64,000 nt of DNA from Ruegeria sp. YS9 (GTDB taxonomy: Bacteria; Pseudomonadota; Alphaproteobacteria; Rhodobacterales; Rhodobacteraceae), in NCBI RefSeq assembly GCF_024628725.1, contig NZ_CP102412.1:1-64000 (forward strand), written 5' to 3'. Position 1 is the first letter of the stretch. Each line of letters opens with the position of its first letter. Position numbers and translations under genes: made by a program. Positions 32,326 through 41,842 of this stretch are shown here, one piece after another. The notes under the pieces were generated by a model. That model saw nothing but the letters and a program-made list of their open reading frames with translations, was not told the origin of the DNA and did not search any database.

Positions 32326-33275
32326 GCCATCGGTTCCTGACCGAAAAGATGATACCGGATTGCCGCTCCGGACAGGCGCAGCCTTGCCTTGCGATCAGGT
32401 GTGGCGCGCAGAAGCCCGATCAGTCCAAAGGCAATTCCGCGCAACATTGCACTGCTCAGGAAGATCGCGCGCGTTATCAGCTCACCACTGCGGCCATAGT
32501 GCTTTCTGGCGTAGATCGTCTTGCTTTTCTGTTTTTGCACATACATGCGCGATTTGATCTGAGCGGTGCTTTTCGAGCCGCCTTCAAGATGCAGAATCCG
32601 TGCCTCGGGTGCGAAGACGCAGCGTTTGCCAACATTGCGGATACGTCGGCACCAGTCAGCTTCTTCCGAATAGATAAAGAACGCGTCATCCAGCGAACCG
32701 ACTTCTTCGAAGACCGGGCGTGGTACCAGCATGAACATGCCCGACACCACATCCACGTCGCGCTGCGTTGTCCGGTCCCAGCCCCCATATTCGGGCCAGG
32801 TAAACAGCCGTTTCAGCCCGAATTCGATCACTGCCAGGCTGAGCGGTCCGGGATCGGCAAAACAGGTCAGCTGGATGGTTTCAGGGTCTTCGAAGACCTG
32901 GCAGCCGACGCATCCGACATCCGGATGCGCGTCGAGCCAGGCGCTCATGACATCGATCGCATGATCCAGGATGATCGTATCGGGATTAAGCAGCAGCAGC
33001 TTGGCGCCCGTAGCAATCTCGAGCCCTTGATTGTTGGCAGCGGCAAAGCCCAGATTTTCGGTATTCGCGATCAACCGGACCTGAGGAAATTCATCGGCGA
33101 CCATTTCAGGTGAGCCATCGCTGGAGGCGTTGTCGACAACGATGATTTCGTGCGGCAGCCGGGTCTCATGCGCAATGGATGCCAGGCATTCCCGAAGGAT
33201 ATCCCGGGTGTTCCAGTTCACGATAATGATAGATACAGCGTATTCGCTACTCGTACCGGGCGGCAATGAAACCAT
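32322..33275 (-). CDS. Glycosyltransferase family 2, rhamnosyltransferase-like
   Basis: A 317-residue GT2 enzyme. Its N-terminal GT-A domain shows VSIIIVNWNTRDILRECLAS (nucleotide-binding start), VVDNASSDGSPEMV, ENLGFAAANNQGL and the DxD-like LLLLNPDTII. These features, particularly VDNxSxDGS with NxGFaxaxNxG, mark the WbbL-type rhamnosyltransferase-like branch. A later GWDRTTQRDVDVVSGMFMLVPR and EEADWCRRIRNVG (ED/EEaDW catalytic-base region) complete the fold. It would add one sugar to the lipid-linked repeat unit in the cytoplasm. It is the first gene of the GT2-GNAT-FemAB-deacetylase operon. Confidence 0.88.
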   Translation of the reverse strand: MVSLPPGTSSEYAVSIIIVNWNTRDILRECLASIAHETRLPHEIIVVDNASSDGSPEMVADEFPQVRLIANTENLGFAAANNQGLEIATGAKLLLLNPDTIILDHAIDVMSAWLDAHPDVGCVGCQVFEDPETIQLTCFADPGPLSLAVIEFGLKRLFTWPEYGGWDRTTQRDVDVVSGMFMLVPRPVFEEVGSLDDAFFIYSEEADWCRRIRNVGKRCVFAPEARILHLEGGSKSTAQIKSRMYVQKQKSKTIYARKHYGRSGELITRAIFLSSAMLRGIAFGLIGLLRATPDRKARLRLSGAAIRYHLFGQEPMA

Positions 33276-33506
33276 GATGCTTCGCTCTCGTTAACCACTT
33301 ACATTTCAAATTTTTAACCACTGCCACATTTTGTGAACACTTAAAACGTGACCGTACCGGGACCGTTGTTGTCGAAAAGTAGCTATAAAAGTCAAATCAT
33401 TTAGATCAGTATATTGAGGTAATATTTTGACGGTGCGAAACCTTGAAAGACAAGACTGTATTAAGATCGGGTGCGGGTGAATTTTGGCCTCTGGGTTTGG
33501 CATCGA

Positions 33507-34661
33507 ATGACTGACCGTGGGAACGCACTTTATTGCGGCGATCCTGTCATGCGGTTGTCCGATCTGTTTCGCCGGGATTCTGCTGGCGGGTACACAGCCC
33601 TGTTCCAGGACCGGTCGGTGTTTTGGAGCTATAATACCCGCGTGGCAATCCGGGCGTCCTGTGACCTTTTAGGGTTGCAGCCCGGGGATGAAGTTCTGGC
33701 CCCCGCCTATAATTGCGGTTCCGAGGTCGACCCGCTGATTGATGCGGGCCTTTCGGTTCGGTTGTATCCGGTTTCCGAAAACCTGCGTGCCGATCCCGCA
33801 CGGATTGCGCCACTTATTACCGGGCGGACGAAGGCGATATATGTGATCCACTACTTTGGAATGCTGCAGCCAGATCTGGCGGACCTGCGGGCCTTGTGCG
33901 ATCAGCATGGGCTGCGGATGATCGAAGATTGTGCATTGAGCCTTCTCAGCGGTGCTTCGCCAGCAGAAGGCCGAACCGGGGACGTATCGGTTTTCTGCTT
34001 CTACAAGTTTGTGCCTGTTCTGGGTGGTGGGGCCATGGTCATCAATGCGCCGGACCTGAGCGCCAGGCACCCGTTTCCGCGGCCTGCTCCGGGCAAGGCC
34101 GTGGCCAAAGCATTTTTGCGCGCTGGTCTGGCAACCGTATTGGGGCCGTCTCGTATGCAGGCCATGCTTCAGAAGGCACGCGGCCAACACGAACCGCCGC
34201 CCCGCAGTGAGGGGGATCAACCGGAAGACATTCCGGGCCACTATTATTTCGACCCGGCGCTGCGCGGCGCACAGATGAGTGTCTTCACATCCCGTCCATT
34301 GCGGGCCTATTCCGTAGCAGAAACTATTGCGATCCGGCGGGCGAACTGGCAGCGGTACCGGGATGTTTTCAACGCGTTGCCCGAGATACGCATGCTTGTT
34401 TCGGAACTTCCGGCCGATGCCTGCCCGCTGAATATGCCGATCATAGTCGCGGGGCGTGACCGGGTCGTACGAGCGCTGCAAAAAAACGGGATTGGTGCCA
34501 CCGCCTGGTGGGCGGGCTTCAACCGCAATCTTGACTGGTCGGGGCAGGCCGAGGCGATGGCCCTGAAAGACAATGTCGTATCTTTGCCAGTGCACCAGTA
34601 CCTTTCGGCTGCGCATATCGATCACATAATAGCGCAGCTCAGAAATGAACTTGTGGCCTGA
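33507..34661 (+). CDS. DegT/DnrJ/EryC1/StrS family aminotransferase
   Basis: A PLP-dependent sugar aminotransferase-like protein. With ATG 33507 it has 384 residues; GTG 33471 and ATG 33549 are alternatives, none with a strong ribosome binding site. DEVLAPAYNCGSEVDPLIDAG is the family's early motif, IEDCALSLLSGASP holds the Asp (D141) that pairs with the PLP ring, and CFYKFVPVLGGGAMV has the Schiff-base lysine K167. The lysine context (YKF in place of the usual S-x-x-x-K) is the variant seen in DegT-like members of polysaccharide clusters. It probably makes an amino sugar nucleotide, though some relatives act on peptides or as dehydratases. It converges on the flippase gene. Confidence 0.8.
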   Translation: MTDRGNALYCGDPVMRLSDLFRRDSAGGYTALFQDRSVFWSYNTRVAIRASCDLLGLQPGDEVLAPAYNCGSEVDPLIDAGLSVRLYPVSENLRADPARIAPLITGRTKAIYVIHYFGMLQPDLADLRALCDQHGLRMIEDCALSLLSGASPAEGRTGDVSVFCFYKFVPVLGGGAMVINAPDLSARHPFPRPAPGKAVAKAFLRAGLATVLGPSRMQAMLQKARGQHEPPPRSEGDQPEDIPGHYYFDPALRGAQMSVFTSRPLRAYSVAETIAIRRANWQRYRDVFNALPEIRMLVSELPADACPLNMPIIVAGRDRVVRALQKNGIGATAWWAGFNRNLDWSGQAEAMALKDNVVSLPVHQYLSAAHIDHIIAQLRNELVA

Positions 34662-34707
34662 TCAGGCGGGTGGTTTATGCAGAGTGAGGTCAGCGTAACC
34701 GGGGCCA

Positions 34708-36258
34708 TCACGCCGCCCTGGACAGCTTGCGTTTGAGTTTTGCGGCAAGCTCCAGCGCCAGGCTCTCGAACCCTTTTGGCTTCCCGGCAAGGCGCCAGAG
34801 CAGCAGATGCGTGCCGACATAGACACATACCCCGACCAGAACCTTGACCGAGAACCGGATGCGCAGCAGCGGCAGGTCTTCCGCTGTCTCGTAAGCCCAT
34901 CCCACTGCGTCGCCACTGCCATAGGCGCTGCTGACAAATAGAACGGCAAGCAACATGGCAAAGGTCGACGCAAATGTACGCCAGGCCATCAGGATCGGTG
35001 CCAGAAACCCGCCGGTTCCGAAATCCTTGGCCATGATCAGCGCCAGACCGATCGCAAACAGGCTGGCGGCCCCTGACCCCAGGATCGCGCCGGTAAAGCC
35101 ATAGTTCGATCCCAGCACCGTCAGCGCTGTTGTGGCGGTCAACAGGATCGTGTTGCGGAGAAACAGGCGCTTTGTAGAGCCCTCGACATAGCTTGCAGAC
35201 CGGACATTGGCCTGCAATGTCTCGATCGCCTTCAATGGGGCAAGCACCCAGATGACCTGTGCGGCGGCCAGCCACTGATAACCGGCCACGACAACGATCA
35301 GGTGATTGGCAACCAGAGCCATGCCGACACTGGCTGGAACGATGATCCCCAAAAGGATGGCGTTGGCCCGTTCGAAGGCTTCCCGGCTGGAGCCTTTGGT
35401 CCGGGAGGCGTTGGCAAGGCTTGGATAAACCACCCGTTCCAACGGGCCGATGATCTGGCTGGTGAACAGGACCACAAGGCGATAGCCGACCCTGAAAATC
35501 CCTGCATCGGCCAGACCCAGCATGCTTCCGATGACAATCTGGGGCATGTTGTTGATCAGAAACTGGGTGATCTGGGCCCCCAGTGACCATGATGACACAT
35601 CAATGCAGTCATGCCAGCATCTGAGCGTCAACCTGGGTCGCATCGGGGCGACGGAAAAGCTCCAGATGACCCGGATGACCTGAGTGATGACGCTGGCGAC
35701 CACGATGGCCCAATAGTCACGCCAGATCCATGTGAGGCTGATGGCCATCAATGTATATGCAATTCGGCTGGTCGTTTCTTCGCCTGCGATGAAACCGAAC
35801 CGGAGATCTCTTTCCAAAAGTGGGAAGCGTGTGCTTTTGATGGAAGTTGCGATGGCAATGAAGCAAAGCGGGGGGATCAGCGATGTCAGTTCCGCAAGCC
35901 CGAAGAATGTCATCAGAGGGGCGCTGGCCCAGATCAGGAGTGCCGAAAAGATGCCCAAAAGCACCTGCATCGTGAACACGGTGTTCAGGTGATCGTCGGT
36001 GATTTCGGGCTGGCGGATCAGAATCATGGAAACGGCCCGCTGGACGATTTCCAGAAACGCGGCCGCGATTATGAAATAGGCAATGATCCCGAAATCCGTC
36101 GGCGTCAGAAGACGGGCCGTCACAACCAATGTCAAAACGCCCAGAAACTGGCTGAAAACGCCCGATGCAAACAATGTTGCGGCCCCCCTGGTAAGGGTCG
36201 CGCTGTGATCGGGTGTGCCCGGGGCGATCGTCACGCCTGGTTCAACTGGAGGCTTCAA
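34708..36258 (-). CDS. Oligosaccharide flippase (Wzx/MviN-like, polysaccharide transporter family)
   Basis: A 516-residue protein with about 12-14 membrane helices. It starts with TTG at 36258, preceded by GGAAAGG 8 nt upstream; no ATG or GTG fits better. LTRGAATLFASGVFSQFLGVLTLVVTARLLTPTDFGI is the standard opening of Wzx-like flippases, where the aRlLtPxdfG motif follows helix 1. FPLLERDLRFGFIAGEE and a second TDxxIxxxLG-like region (GSMLGLADAGIFRVGYRL) are also typical. It moves undecaprenyl-pyrophosphate-linked repeat units to the periplasmic side for the Wzy-like polymerase. A basic cytoplasmic tail (LKRKLSRAA) ends the protein. Read divergently from the AlgD-like gene. Confidence 0.88.
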   Translation of the reverse strand: MKPPVEPGVTIAPGTPDHSATLTRGAATLFASGVFSQFLGVLTLVVTARLLTPTDFGIIAYFIIAAAFLEIVQRAVSMILIRQPEITDDHLNTVFTMQVLLGIFSALLIWASAPLMTFFGLAELTSLIPPLCFIAIATSIKSTRFPLLERDLRFGFIAGEETTSRIAYTLMAISLTWIWRDYWAIVVASVITQVIRVIWSFSVAPMRPRLTLRCWHDCIDVSSWSLGAQITQFLINNMPQIVIGSMLGLADAGIFRVGYRLVVLFTSQIIGPLERVVYPSLANASRTKGSSREAFERANAILLGIIVPASVGMALVANHLIVVVAGYQWLAAAQVIWVLAPLKAIETLQANVRSASYVEGSTKRLFLRNTILLTATTALTVLGSNYGFTGAILGSGAASLFAIGLALIMAKDFGTGGFLAPILMAWRTFASTFAMLLAVLFVSSAYGSGDAVGWAYETAEDLPLLRIRFSVKVLVGVCVYVGTHLLLWRLAGKPKGFESLALELAAKLKRKLSRAA

Positions 36259-36615
36259 AAGACTTGCCTTTCCATACTCGGAACAAAAAACTTATCAACG
36301 TACCAATGTTTCTAATCTGGCTACCCTCAACATCGCTTCAAAAAACCCGCACTTGCTGTTCTAGGAATTTAGTCAGCTGGCTGCTAGTCAAACCTGTAAG
36401 TATATTTTTGTGTTGAAATCGCATGTTTTTCCAGTTTCAGAGAGGTACACCATGTTTCAATCAGTACCGTCGCGGCGAGTCGGCGCTGAATATTACATAG
36501 CAAAATGAAGTTTCGCCTCAGTGTCTCAGATTGGATTCTGACTGCGCAAGGGTAACAAGTAGAAGAGCCCGGTGTTTTCCGGACCCGGTGCCTGTTTTCA
36601 AGATGGTATAACAGT
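36259..36615. promoter_or_regulatory. Divergent promoter region, flippase versus AlgD-like dehydrogenase
   Basis: A 357-bp AT-rich gap without a gene. It must hold a leftward promoter for the flippase and a rightward one for the dehydrogenase-GT4 pair. I see no clear operator. Confidence 0.35.
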
Positions 36616-37878
36616 ATGAAGATTGCGATTTTTGGTCTGGGTTATGTGGGGTTCACGGCAGCATGTTGTCTGACCCGTGAGGGGCATGAGGTGATCGGCG
36701 TCGATGTGAATGCCGACAAGGTCTCGGAAATCAATGCCGGGCAGCCCCCGATCAAGGAACCCAAGGTGGCCGAGCTGCTGACCGAGGCGCTTGCAAAGAA
36801 CCTGATCCGCGCCACGGTTGAAATCCCCGACCTGTCGGATGTGGATCTGGCCATCGTTTGCGTCGGCACGCCCAGTTCCACTGACGGCTCGCACAACATG
36901 AATTTCGTGGCCGAGGTGACACGACAGATTGCCAAGGCCGTTTCGCCCGACCGTGCGCGACCGCTGACCGTAGCGTACCGATCCACCTTCCGGCCCGGCA
37001 CGGTGCGGCAGCTGATCGAGCCGATCTTTCACAGCTATCTGGGCGATCGGACGGGTCAGGCGATCGAGATTGTTTATAACCCCGAATTCCTGCGCGAGGC
37101 TTCGGCGGTGGATGATTTCTTCAACCCGCCCAAGATCGTTGTCGGCACGGCAGATGGAAACCGCTCGGCGGTGATGGACGAAATGCACGAAGGTCTGGAT
37201 GCGCCGGTGTTCTACACCGCGTTCGAAGAGGCCGAGATCACCAAATTCGTCGACAACACCTGGCACGCCACCAAGGTGGCCTTTGCCAATGAGGTCGGCC
37301 GGATCTGCCACAGCATGGGCGTGTCGGCAAAAACCATGCACGAGATTTTCGTCTCGGATACCAAGCTGAACATCTCGGCCTATTACACCCGCCCGGGGGG
37401 CGCGTTTGGGGGGTCCTGCCTGCCCAAGGATGTGCGTGCGCTGCAACATATCGCCGGTGAGGTGGGGGCGCATACCCATCTGATCGACAGCCTGTTGCAG
37501 ACCAATCAGGCACATAAAACCTATCAGGCGCAGGATATCATGGCACGGGTGCCCGAGGGCGGCCGGGTGCTGATGGCGGGGCTGGCCTTCAAGGCCGGAA
37601 CCGACGATCTGCGCGAAAGCCCCAATGTCGATATCGCCCGGCGCCTGTTGCAGGCGGGCTATCAGTTGTCGATCTATGATCCGGCCATCAAACCGGCCGA
37701 TCTGCGGGGGCAGAACCTTGGTTATGCCTTTACCCACCTGCCCAACGTGGGCAGCCTGCTGGTGGACCGCGCCACGGCCGAGGCCGGGCCCTGGAATCTG
37801 GTGGTCGGTTCAAACCGGATCGTGAATGATCTGAACCTGGGTGATGCAGAGGTGGTAAGAACCTATGAATATGACTAG
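36616..37878 (+). CDS. GDP-mannose 6-dehydrogenase-like nucleotide sugar dehydrogenase (AlgD-like)
   Basis: A 420-residue UDP-glucose/GDP-mannose dehydrogenase family enzyme. NAD-binding FGLGYVGFTAACCL is at 6-19; AEITKFVDNTWHATKVAFANE holds K210 and N214; the catalytic C268 lies in GGAFGGSCLPKDVRAL. The FAFGGSCLPKDVRAL-type motif, here with Gly in place of the first Phe, is the hallmark of the GDP-mannose dehydrogenase branch rather than UDP-glucose dehydrogenases. It would yield GDP-mannuronic acid, which would put mannuronate in the EPS. The stop overlaps the GT4 gene by 14 bp. The N terminus and internal spacing match AlgD closely. Confidence 0.85.
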   Translation: MKIAIFGLGYVGFTAACCLTREGHEVIGVDVNADKVSEINAGQPPIKEPKVAELLTEALAKNLIRATVEIPDLSDVDLAIVCVGTPSSTDGSHNMNFVAEVTRQIAKAVSPDRARPLTVAYRSTFRPGTVRQLIEPIFHSYLGDRTGQAIEIVYNPEFLREASAVDDFFNPPKIVVGTADGNRSAVMDEMHEGLDAPVFYTAFEEAEITKFVDNTWHATKVAFANEVGRICHSMGVSAKTMHEIFVSDTKLNISAYYTRPGGAFGGSCLPKDVRALQHIAGEVGAHTHLIDSLLQTNQAHKTYQAQDIMARVPEGGRVLMAGLAFKAGTDDLRESPNVDIARRLLQAGYQLSIYDPAIKPADLRGQNLGYAFTHLPNVGSLLVDRATAEAGPWNLVVGSNRIVNDLNLGDAEVVRTYEYD

Positions 37879-39121
37879 CCCTGTACCCGCCGTTCAGCCG
37901 ATCTCGTTCGAAGAGCTGCGCCAGAGCCAGCCTTTGAAGGGCCTCAAGGTTCTGATCGTGGTGGAAAACCTGCCCGTCCCCTTTGACCGCCGCGTCTGGA
38001 TGGAGGCGCGCACGCTGGCCGCGGCCGGCGCGCTGGTCTCGGTCATCTGCCCCACCGGCAAGGGCCATGAGGAACGCGTGTGGGAAGACGAGGGCATCAA
38101 GGTCTATCGCCACCCGCTGCCGCTGGATGCCAGCGGGGCGCTGGGGTATTTGCTGGAATATGGCGCGGCGCTGTTCTGGGAAAGCTGGCTGTCGCTGAAG
38201 ATCAAATTCACCCGCGGCTTTCACGTCATCCATGGCTGCAACCCGCCCGATCTGATCTTTCTGGTGGCGCTGCCGTTCAAGCTGTTTGGCGTGCGCTATC
38301 TGTTTGATCACCACGACATCAACCCCGAGCTTTACGAGGCCAAGTTCAACAAGCGCGGTTTCTTCTGGAAGCTGATGAAGACGTTCGAGCGGCTGACTTT
38401 CGCCTCGGCCCGTGTGTCGATTGCCACCAATGAAAGCTATCGCAAGATCGCCATCGAACGCGGCGGCATGGCGCCCGAGGATGTGTTTGTCGTCCGGTCC
38501 GGTCCTGATCTGAGCCGGTTGCAGCACCTGCCCCCGAACCCGGCCTGGCGCAACGGGCGGAAATACATGGTGGGCTATGTCGGCGTGATGGGCGATCAGG
38601 AAGGGATCGACCTGCTGCTGGAATCCGTGGCGCATCTGGTACAGGTGCAGGGCCGCGACGACATCCAGTTCTGCCTTGTGGGCGGGGGCCCCAGCCTGGA
38701 CAAGCTGCGCGAACAATCTGCTGAAATGGGCCTGTCGGATTACGTCACTTTCACCGGCCGTGCCCCGGATCAGGACCTGTTCGAGATCCTGTCGACCGCC
38801 GATGTCTGCGTGAACCCGGACCGGGTGAACGAGATGAACGACAAATCCACCATGAACAAGATCCTCGAATACATGGCTTTCGAGAAACCCATCGTTCAGT
38901 TCGACGTGACCGAAGGGCGGTTCTCGGCGCAGGAGGCCTCGCTTTACGCCAAGGCCAATGATCCGGTGGATATGGCCGACAAGATCACCGAATTGCTGGC
39001 CGATGACGACCGTCGCGCCGTCATGGGCCGCTATGGCCGCGCCCGGGTCGAGGCCGAGATGGCCTGGCCGCATCAGGTGCCCGCGCTGATCGCGGCGTAT
39101 CAGCGGATCTGGAAGGGGTAA
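37865..39121 (+). CDS. Glycosyltransferase family 4
   Basis: A 418-residue GT-B enzyme whose start overlaps the dehydrogenase end by 14 bp, so the two are co-transcribed and perhaps translationally coupled. LKVLIVVENLPVPFDRRVWMEARTLAAAG is the family opening, FDHHDINPELYEAKF and SIATNESYRKIAIERGG follow, and the C-terminal nucleotide-binding half has MVGYVGVMGDQEGIDLLLESV, FCLVGGGPSLDKLRE and the catalytic-region VNEMNDKSTMNKILEYMAFEKPIV (EX7E-like). The N-terminal extension fits Asn/Gln-rich EPS GT4 proteins of proteobacteria. Its coupling to the AlgD-like enzyme suggests it adds the uronic acid that enzyme makes. Confidence 0.88.
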   Translation: MNMTSPVPAVQPISFEELRQSQPLKGLKVLIVVENLPVPFDRRVWMEARTLAAAGALVSVICPTGKGHEERVWEDEGIKVYRHPLPLDASGALGYLLEYGAALFWESWLSLKIKFTRGFHVIHGCNPPDLIFLVALPFKLFGVRYLFDHHDINPELYEAKFNKRGFFWKLMKTFERLTFASARVSIATNESYRKIAIERGGMAPEDVFVVRSGPDLSRLQHLPPNPAWRNGRKYMVGYVGVMGDQEGIDLLLESVAHLVQVQGRDDIQFCLVGGGPSLDKLREQSAEMGLSDYVTFTGRAPDQDLFEILSTADVCVNPDRVNEMNDKSTMNKILEYMAFEKPIVQFDVTEGRFSAQEASLYAKANDPVDMADKITELLADDDRRAVMGRYGRARVEAEMAWPHQVPALIAAYQRIWKG

Positions 39122-39133
39122 TCGGCCAGAGCA

Positions 39134-40237
39134 CTACTTTGCTGCTTGTTTTGTTCCTGCCTGCCCATGCGCTTTCCTCGGAAACCGAAGCTTCATGGCC
39201 GGAGCCTCAATAAAGTGCCATGACAGGACCGCGCATAACAGGGAGAGGGGGAAAGACATCGCCATGTTGACGACTGGCGTCACGACGCCAGACTGCGCCA
39301 CCAGTTGCTGGATCGGGAACGCGTAGATGTAGACCCCGTAGGAATAGTCGCCCAGCTTGTTGTAGCGCAAAAGAAGCGGGGTTTTGACATAGCCGGCAAA
39401 AATCACGGCATAAGACAGGCTGATGGCAAAGACAGGCAGAAACAGTGGTGTGAACCAGGCCATAAAGGACAACGCGGCGGACAGGGCCAGCAGCGACCAG
39501 GACAATGGTACGTGCCTGCGCCAGATGTAAAAAACCATTCCCGACAGAAAAGGCAGACCAAGCCGTGTGAGGACCTCGATCCTTGGATTCACGTCAATGA
39601 ATACGACGATGACTGTATAGAAACACAGGAACAACAGCGTTAGCCCGGCAAAGATCTTTTTGTTTCCCAGAAATCCAAGCAAGCCGCATAAGAGGACGCC
39701 GACATAGCAGGTGACCTCGTATGAAAGAGACCAGAGCGAGCCATTGATCGCAGCACCATAGGGGTTGGATTCGAACACGCCCGGCAATGTGTATTGCAGT
39801 TTGAACAACAGCATGTTGCGGATGAAATAGCTGCCGGCTTCGTCCCAAAAAACAGAAGGGGGCGCTTGTGTTAACAGAAGCCCGGCAACCAGAATGGTGA
39901 TCACGGTTACCACGGCAAGCGCCGGGAACAGCCTCAGGGCTCTGGCGATCAGGAATGATGCTGCAGACGGGTTCCGGTCGAAACTGCGCGTAATGAAAAA
40001 ACCCGAAATTGCAAAGAAAGCCCATACGCACATCAAACCAAGCGACAGCCCGTGCAATGTGGATTCAAACGGTTGCCCGAACTCGGCGCCCAAACTCAGA
40101 GGATAGGCATGTGACACCAGCACAAGACTGGCCGCGATGATCCGGATCAGATTGAAATTGTTATCCCGCCCGTCTGATCGATCTGCGATAAACAGCGCAG
40201 GCTTCCCCGAAATCACATGCACATTATGCTCACTCAT
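39134..40237 (-). CDS. Membrane acyltransferase, acyltransferase 3 family
   Basis: A 367-residue polytopic O-acyltransferase. After 25 residues comes NFNLIRIIAASLVLVSHAYPLS, with the family's N..RxxAaxxVxxxH signature and catalytic His, then VWAFFAISGFFITRSFDRNP, and ARALRLFPALAVVTV. The long loop WDEAGSYFIRNMLLF and the end GDYSYGVYIYAFPIQQLV agree with the family. About ten membrane segments. It likely acetylates EPS sugars. Relative to the first acyltransferase at 21725 it is not a close duplicate, suggesting different positions or acceptors. It ends 12 bp from the end of the GT4 gene, convergent. Confidence 0.87.
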   Translation of the reverse strand: MSEHNVHVISGKPALFIADRSDGRDNNFNLIRIIAASLVLVSHAYPLSLGAEFGQPFESTLHGLSLGLMCVWAFFAISGFFITRSFDRNPSAASFLIARALRLFPALAVVTVITILVAGLLLTQAPPSVFWDEAGSYFIRNMLLFKLQYTLPGVFESNPYGAAINGSLWSLSYEVTCYVGVLLCGLLGFLGNKKIFAGLTLLFLCFYTVIVVFIDVNPRIEVLTRLGLPFLSGMVFYIWRRHVPLSWSLLALSAALSFMAWFTPLFLPVFAISLSYAVIFAGYVKTPLLLRYNKLGDYSYGVYIYAFPIQQLVAQSGVVTPVVNMAMSFPLSLLCAVLSWHFIEAPAMKLRFPRKAHGQAGTKQAAK

Positions 40238-40279
40238 CTGCGGTTCTCTGGGTCACTGGCACTATCATGGGACACACAA

Positions 40280-41842
40280 TTATTTGGAAGCTGATCTTTG
40301 ATACAATATCCATGGTGCGGTTGTCGCAAGAATATTGAATCCTTGGATCTGGGGCGGAAACGATTCCGTCGAGCAAACGACAATTGTGTCAGCTTTGGCG
40401 TTTGACAATGCGGTTATTGCGGACGGCACTGTATGATGTGCGTCCGAGGCAACGCTCTGAACCACGTTTTGCACATGGGCCAGCGGCCCGATGATGTGCA
40501 GCGGTTGCTGGGTGGGATCGGCGAAGGTGGGGATTGCGGTGCCGTTGAAAATCATGAGAAAGGACAGGGGTCGGCAGTTGGGCCGAAAAAAGCGTGGATC
40601 TCTGGCGTCTTCGACATAGGCGCCCGCGCCCAGGCTGCGCGTATCATGGCTGTTCAGTGCCTCAAGATACGAGGCGTAACTTCTGCCGTCCTGATACCAT
40701 CCGATGCTCAGTACCAGGTTTCGTGCCAGAAACAGCCCTGCGATCATCGCAATGACGATTTCGCGGGACGGTGATTTCACATCGGGTGCCAGAGACAGGC
40801 TTGCGGCCAGAAGCGCCAAAAGCAAAACCGGGATGCGTTCGCCCAAATGCCCGACACCGAACAGGGTCGGGGGTACGATCAGGATCAGCAGCACGCACAG
40901 GGCCACTGCAAGCTTCATGCGTCTGTCGATCTGCCAGATCCCGGTCACGAGCCCGCCGATCAGTACGCCCCACAATACGATGCCAAAGCCCCAGTCGATC
41001 GATTGCCATGTGGTTTCGGCCACGCGAAGGAAACCATCGACTCTCAGATAGGCTTCGGTGCTCAGCCGAACCCATAATGTGCCCTGTTCGGCATGGGCGA
41101 GAATACTATCTATCGGTATGGCGCTTCCCGCACCTATGGTTTTTGTTTGGGTAAACAACAGGGTTGGTATGACAGCGACCAGCGCAAGCCTTGAAGCCTT
41201 GTAAAAAAGTGTACGCAGCCCCGGGTGACCGGGTCCAAGAGCAAGTGACAGCTCGACCGCACCCAACAGCAACCCCCACAGCGCAAAGGCCAGCCCGTGA
41301 ATGAAAAACAGGAGCACGCCTATGCACATAGTCACGGTTAATTGCCGGACAGGTCGGTCCTGTGTTGCAATCCAGTATCCGATTGCGCCCAGCAGAACCC
41401 CCAATCCAAGCAGGAAATTCGAAAAACCCCAGATCAGAATATGGTTATACGCCACCAGACCGGCCAAAAACACGGTCAGCACTGAGAGTTGGCCGTGCAA
41501 AACGCGTGCAAGGTACAAAATGCCTGCGAACGGGGCCGCAATGATCAACCCTGCTATCAGCTTGGCCCCCAAAAGCGGGGGGAGTACATGCATGATACCT
41601 GTGCCCAGAATGTCCAGCCCGAGATTGGGCAGCAGTTGCCAGGCGGCTTCGTAGTTCTGTTGCAACATGGCCGAGGCCGGCAGCTTGGCCAGAATATAAT
41701 AGCGGGCGATATGAGCGTAGAAATCCGTCAGCGGCAAAACAGGGGTGACGCACAGGGGAACAAGGCAGGCAAACAGAGTCAGTGCCAGAACCGGGCGCAG
41801 TGAACGGCGTCGAAGTGTCGTAATCATTTCTGCCGCAGGCAC
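40280..41842 (-). CDS. Polytopic membrane protein, GT-C-like, function unknown
   Basis: A 520-residue protein starting at GTG 41842 (AGGTAGAG upstream) or ATG 41827. It has about 11 hydrophobic segments in residues 15-380 and a C-terminal soluble region of about 120 residues with two cysteines. The first loop reads VLPLTDFYAHIARYYIL, an Asp and His arrangement seen in GT-C type glycosyltransferases and related uncharacterised membrane proteins of polysaccharide clusters. There is no named family that I can assign. It is on the same strand as the acyltransferase at 39134, 42 bp before it, so probably co-transcribed. A role as a periplasmic sugar transferase is a working inference only. Confidence 0.55.
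   Translation of the reverse strand: MPAAEMITTLRRRSLRPVLALTLFACLVPLCVTPVLPLTDFYAHIARYYILAKLPASAMLQQNYEAAWQLLPNLGLDILGTGIMHVLPPLLGAKLIAGLIIAAPFAGILYLARVLHGQLSVLTVFLAGLVAYNHILIWGFSNFLLGLGVLLGAIGYWIATQDRPVRQLTVTMCIGVLLFFIHGLAFALWGLLLGAVELSLALGPGHPGLRTLFYKASRLALVAVIPTLLFTQTKTIGAGSAIPIDSILAHAEQGTLWVRLSTEAYLRVDGFLRVAETTWQSIDWGFGIVLWGVLIGGLVTGIWQIDRRMKLAVALCVLLILIVPPTLFGVGHLGERIPVLLLALLAASLSLAPDVKSPSREIVIAMIAGLFLARNLVLSIGWYQDGRSYASYLEALNSHDTRSLGAGAYVEDARDPRFFRPNCRPLSFLMIFNGTAIPTFADPTQQPLHIIGPLAHVQNVVQSVASDAHHTVPSAITALSNAKADTIVVCSTESFPPQIQGFNILATTAPWILYQRSASK

Noticed and set aside
36598..39073. Long antisense frames (379 and 447 residues) across the AlgD-like and GT4 genes
   Set aside because: They mirror GC-rich coding DNA; no motifs, and the sense genes are unmistakable.
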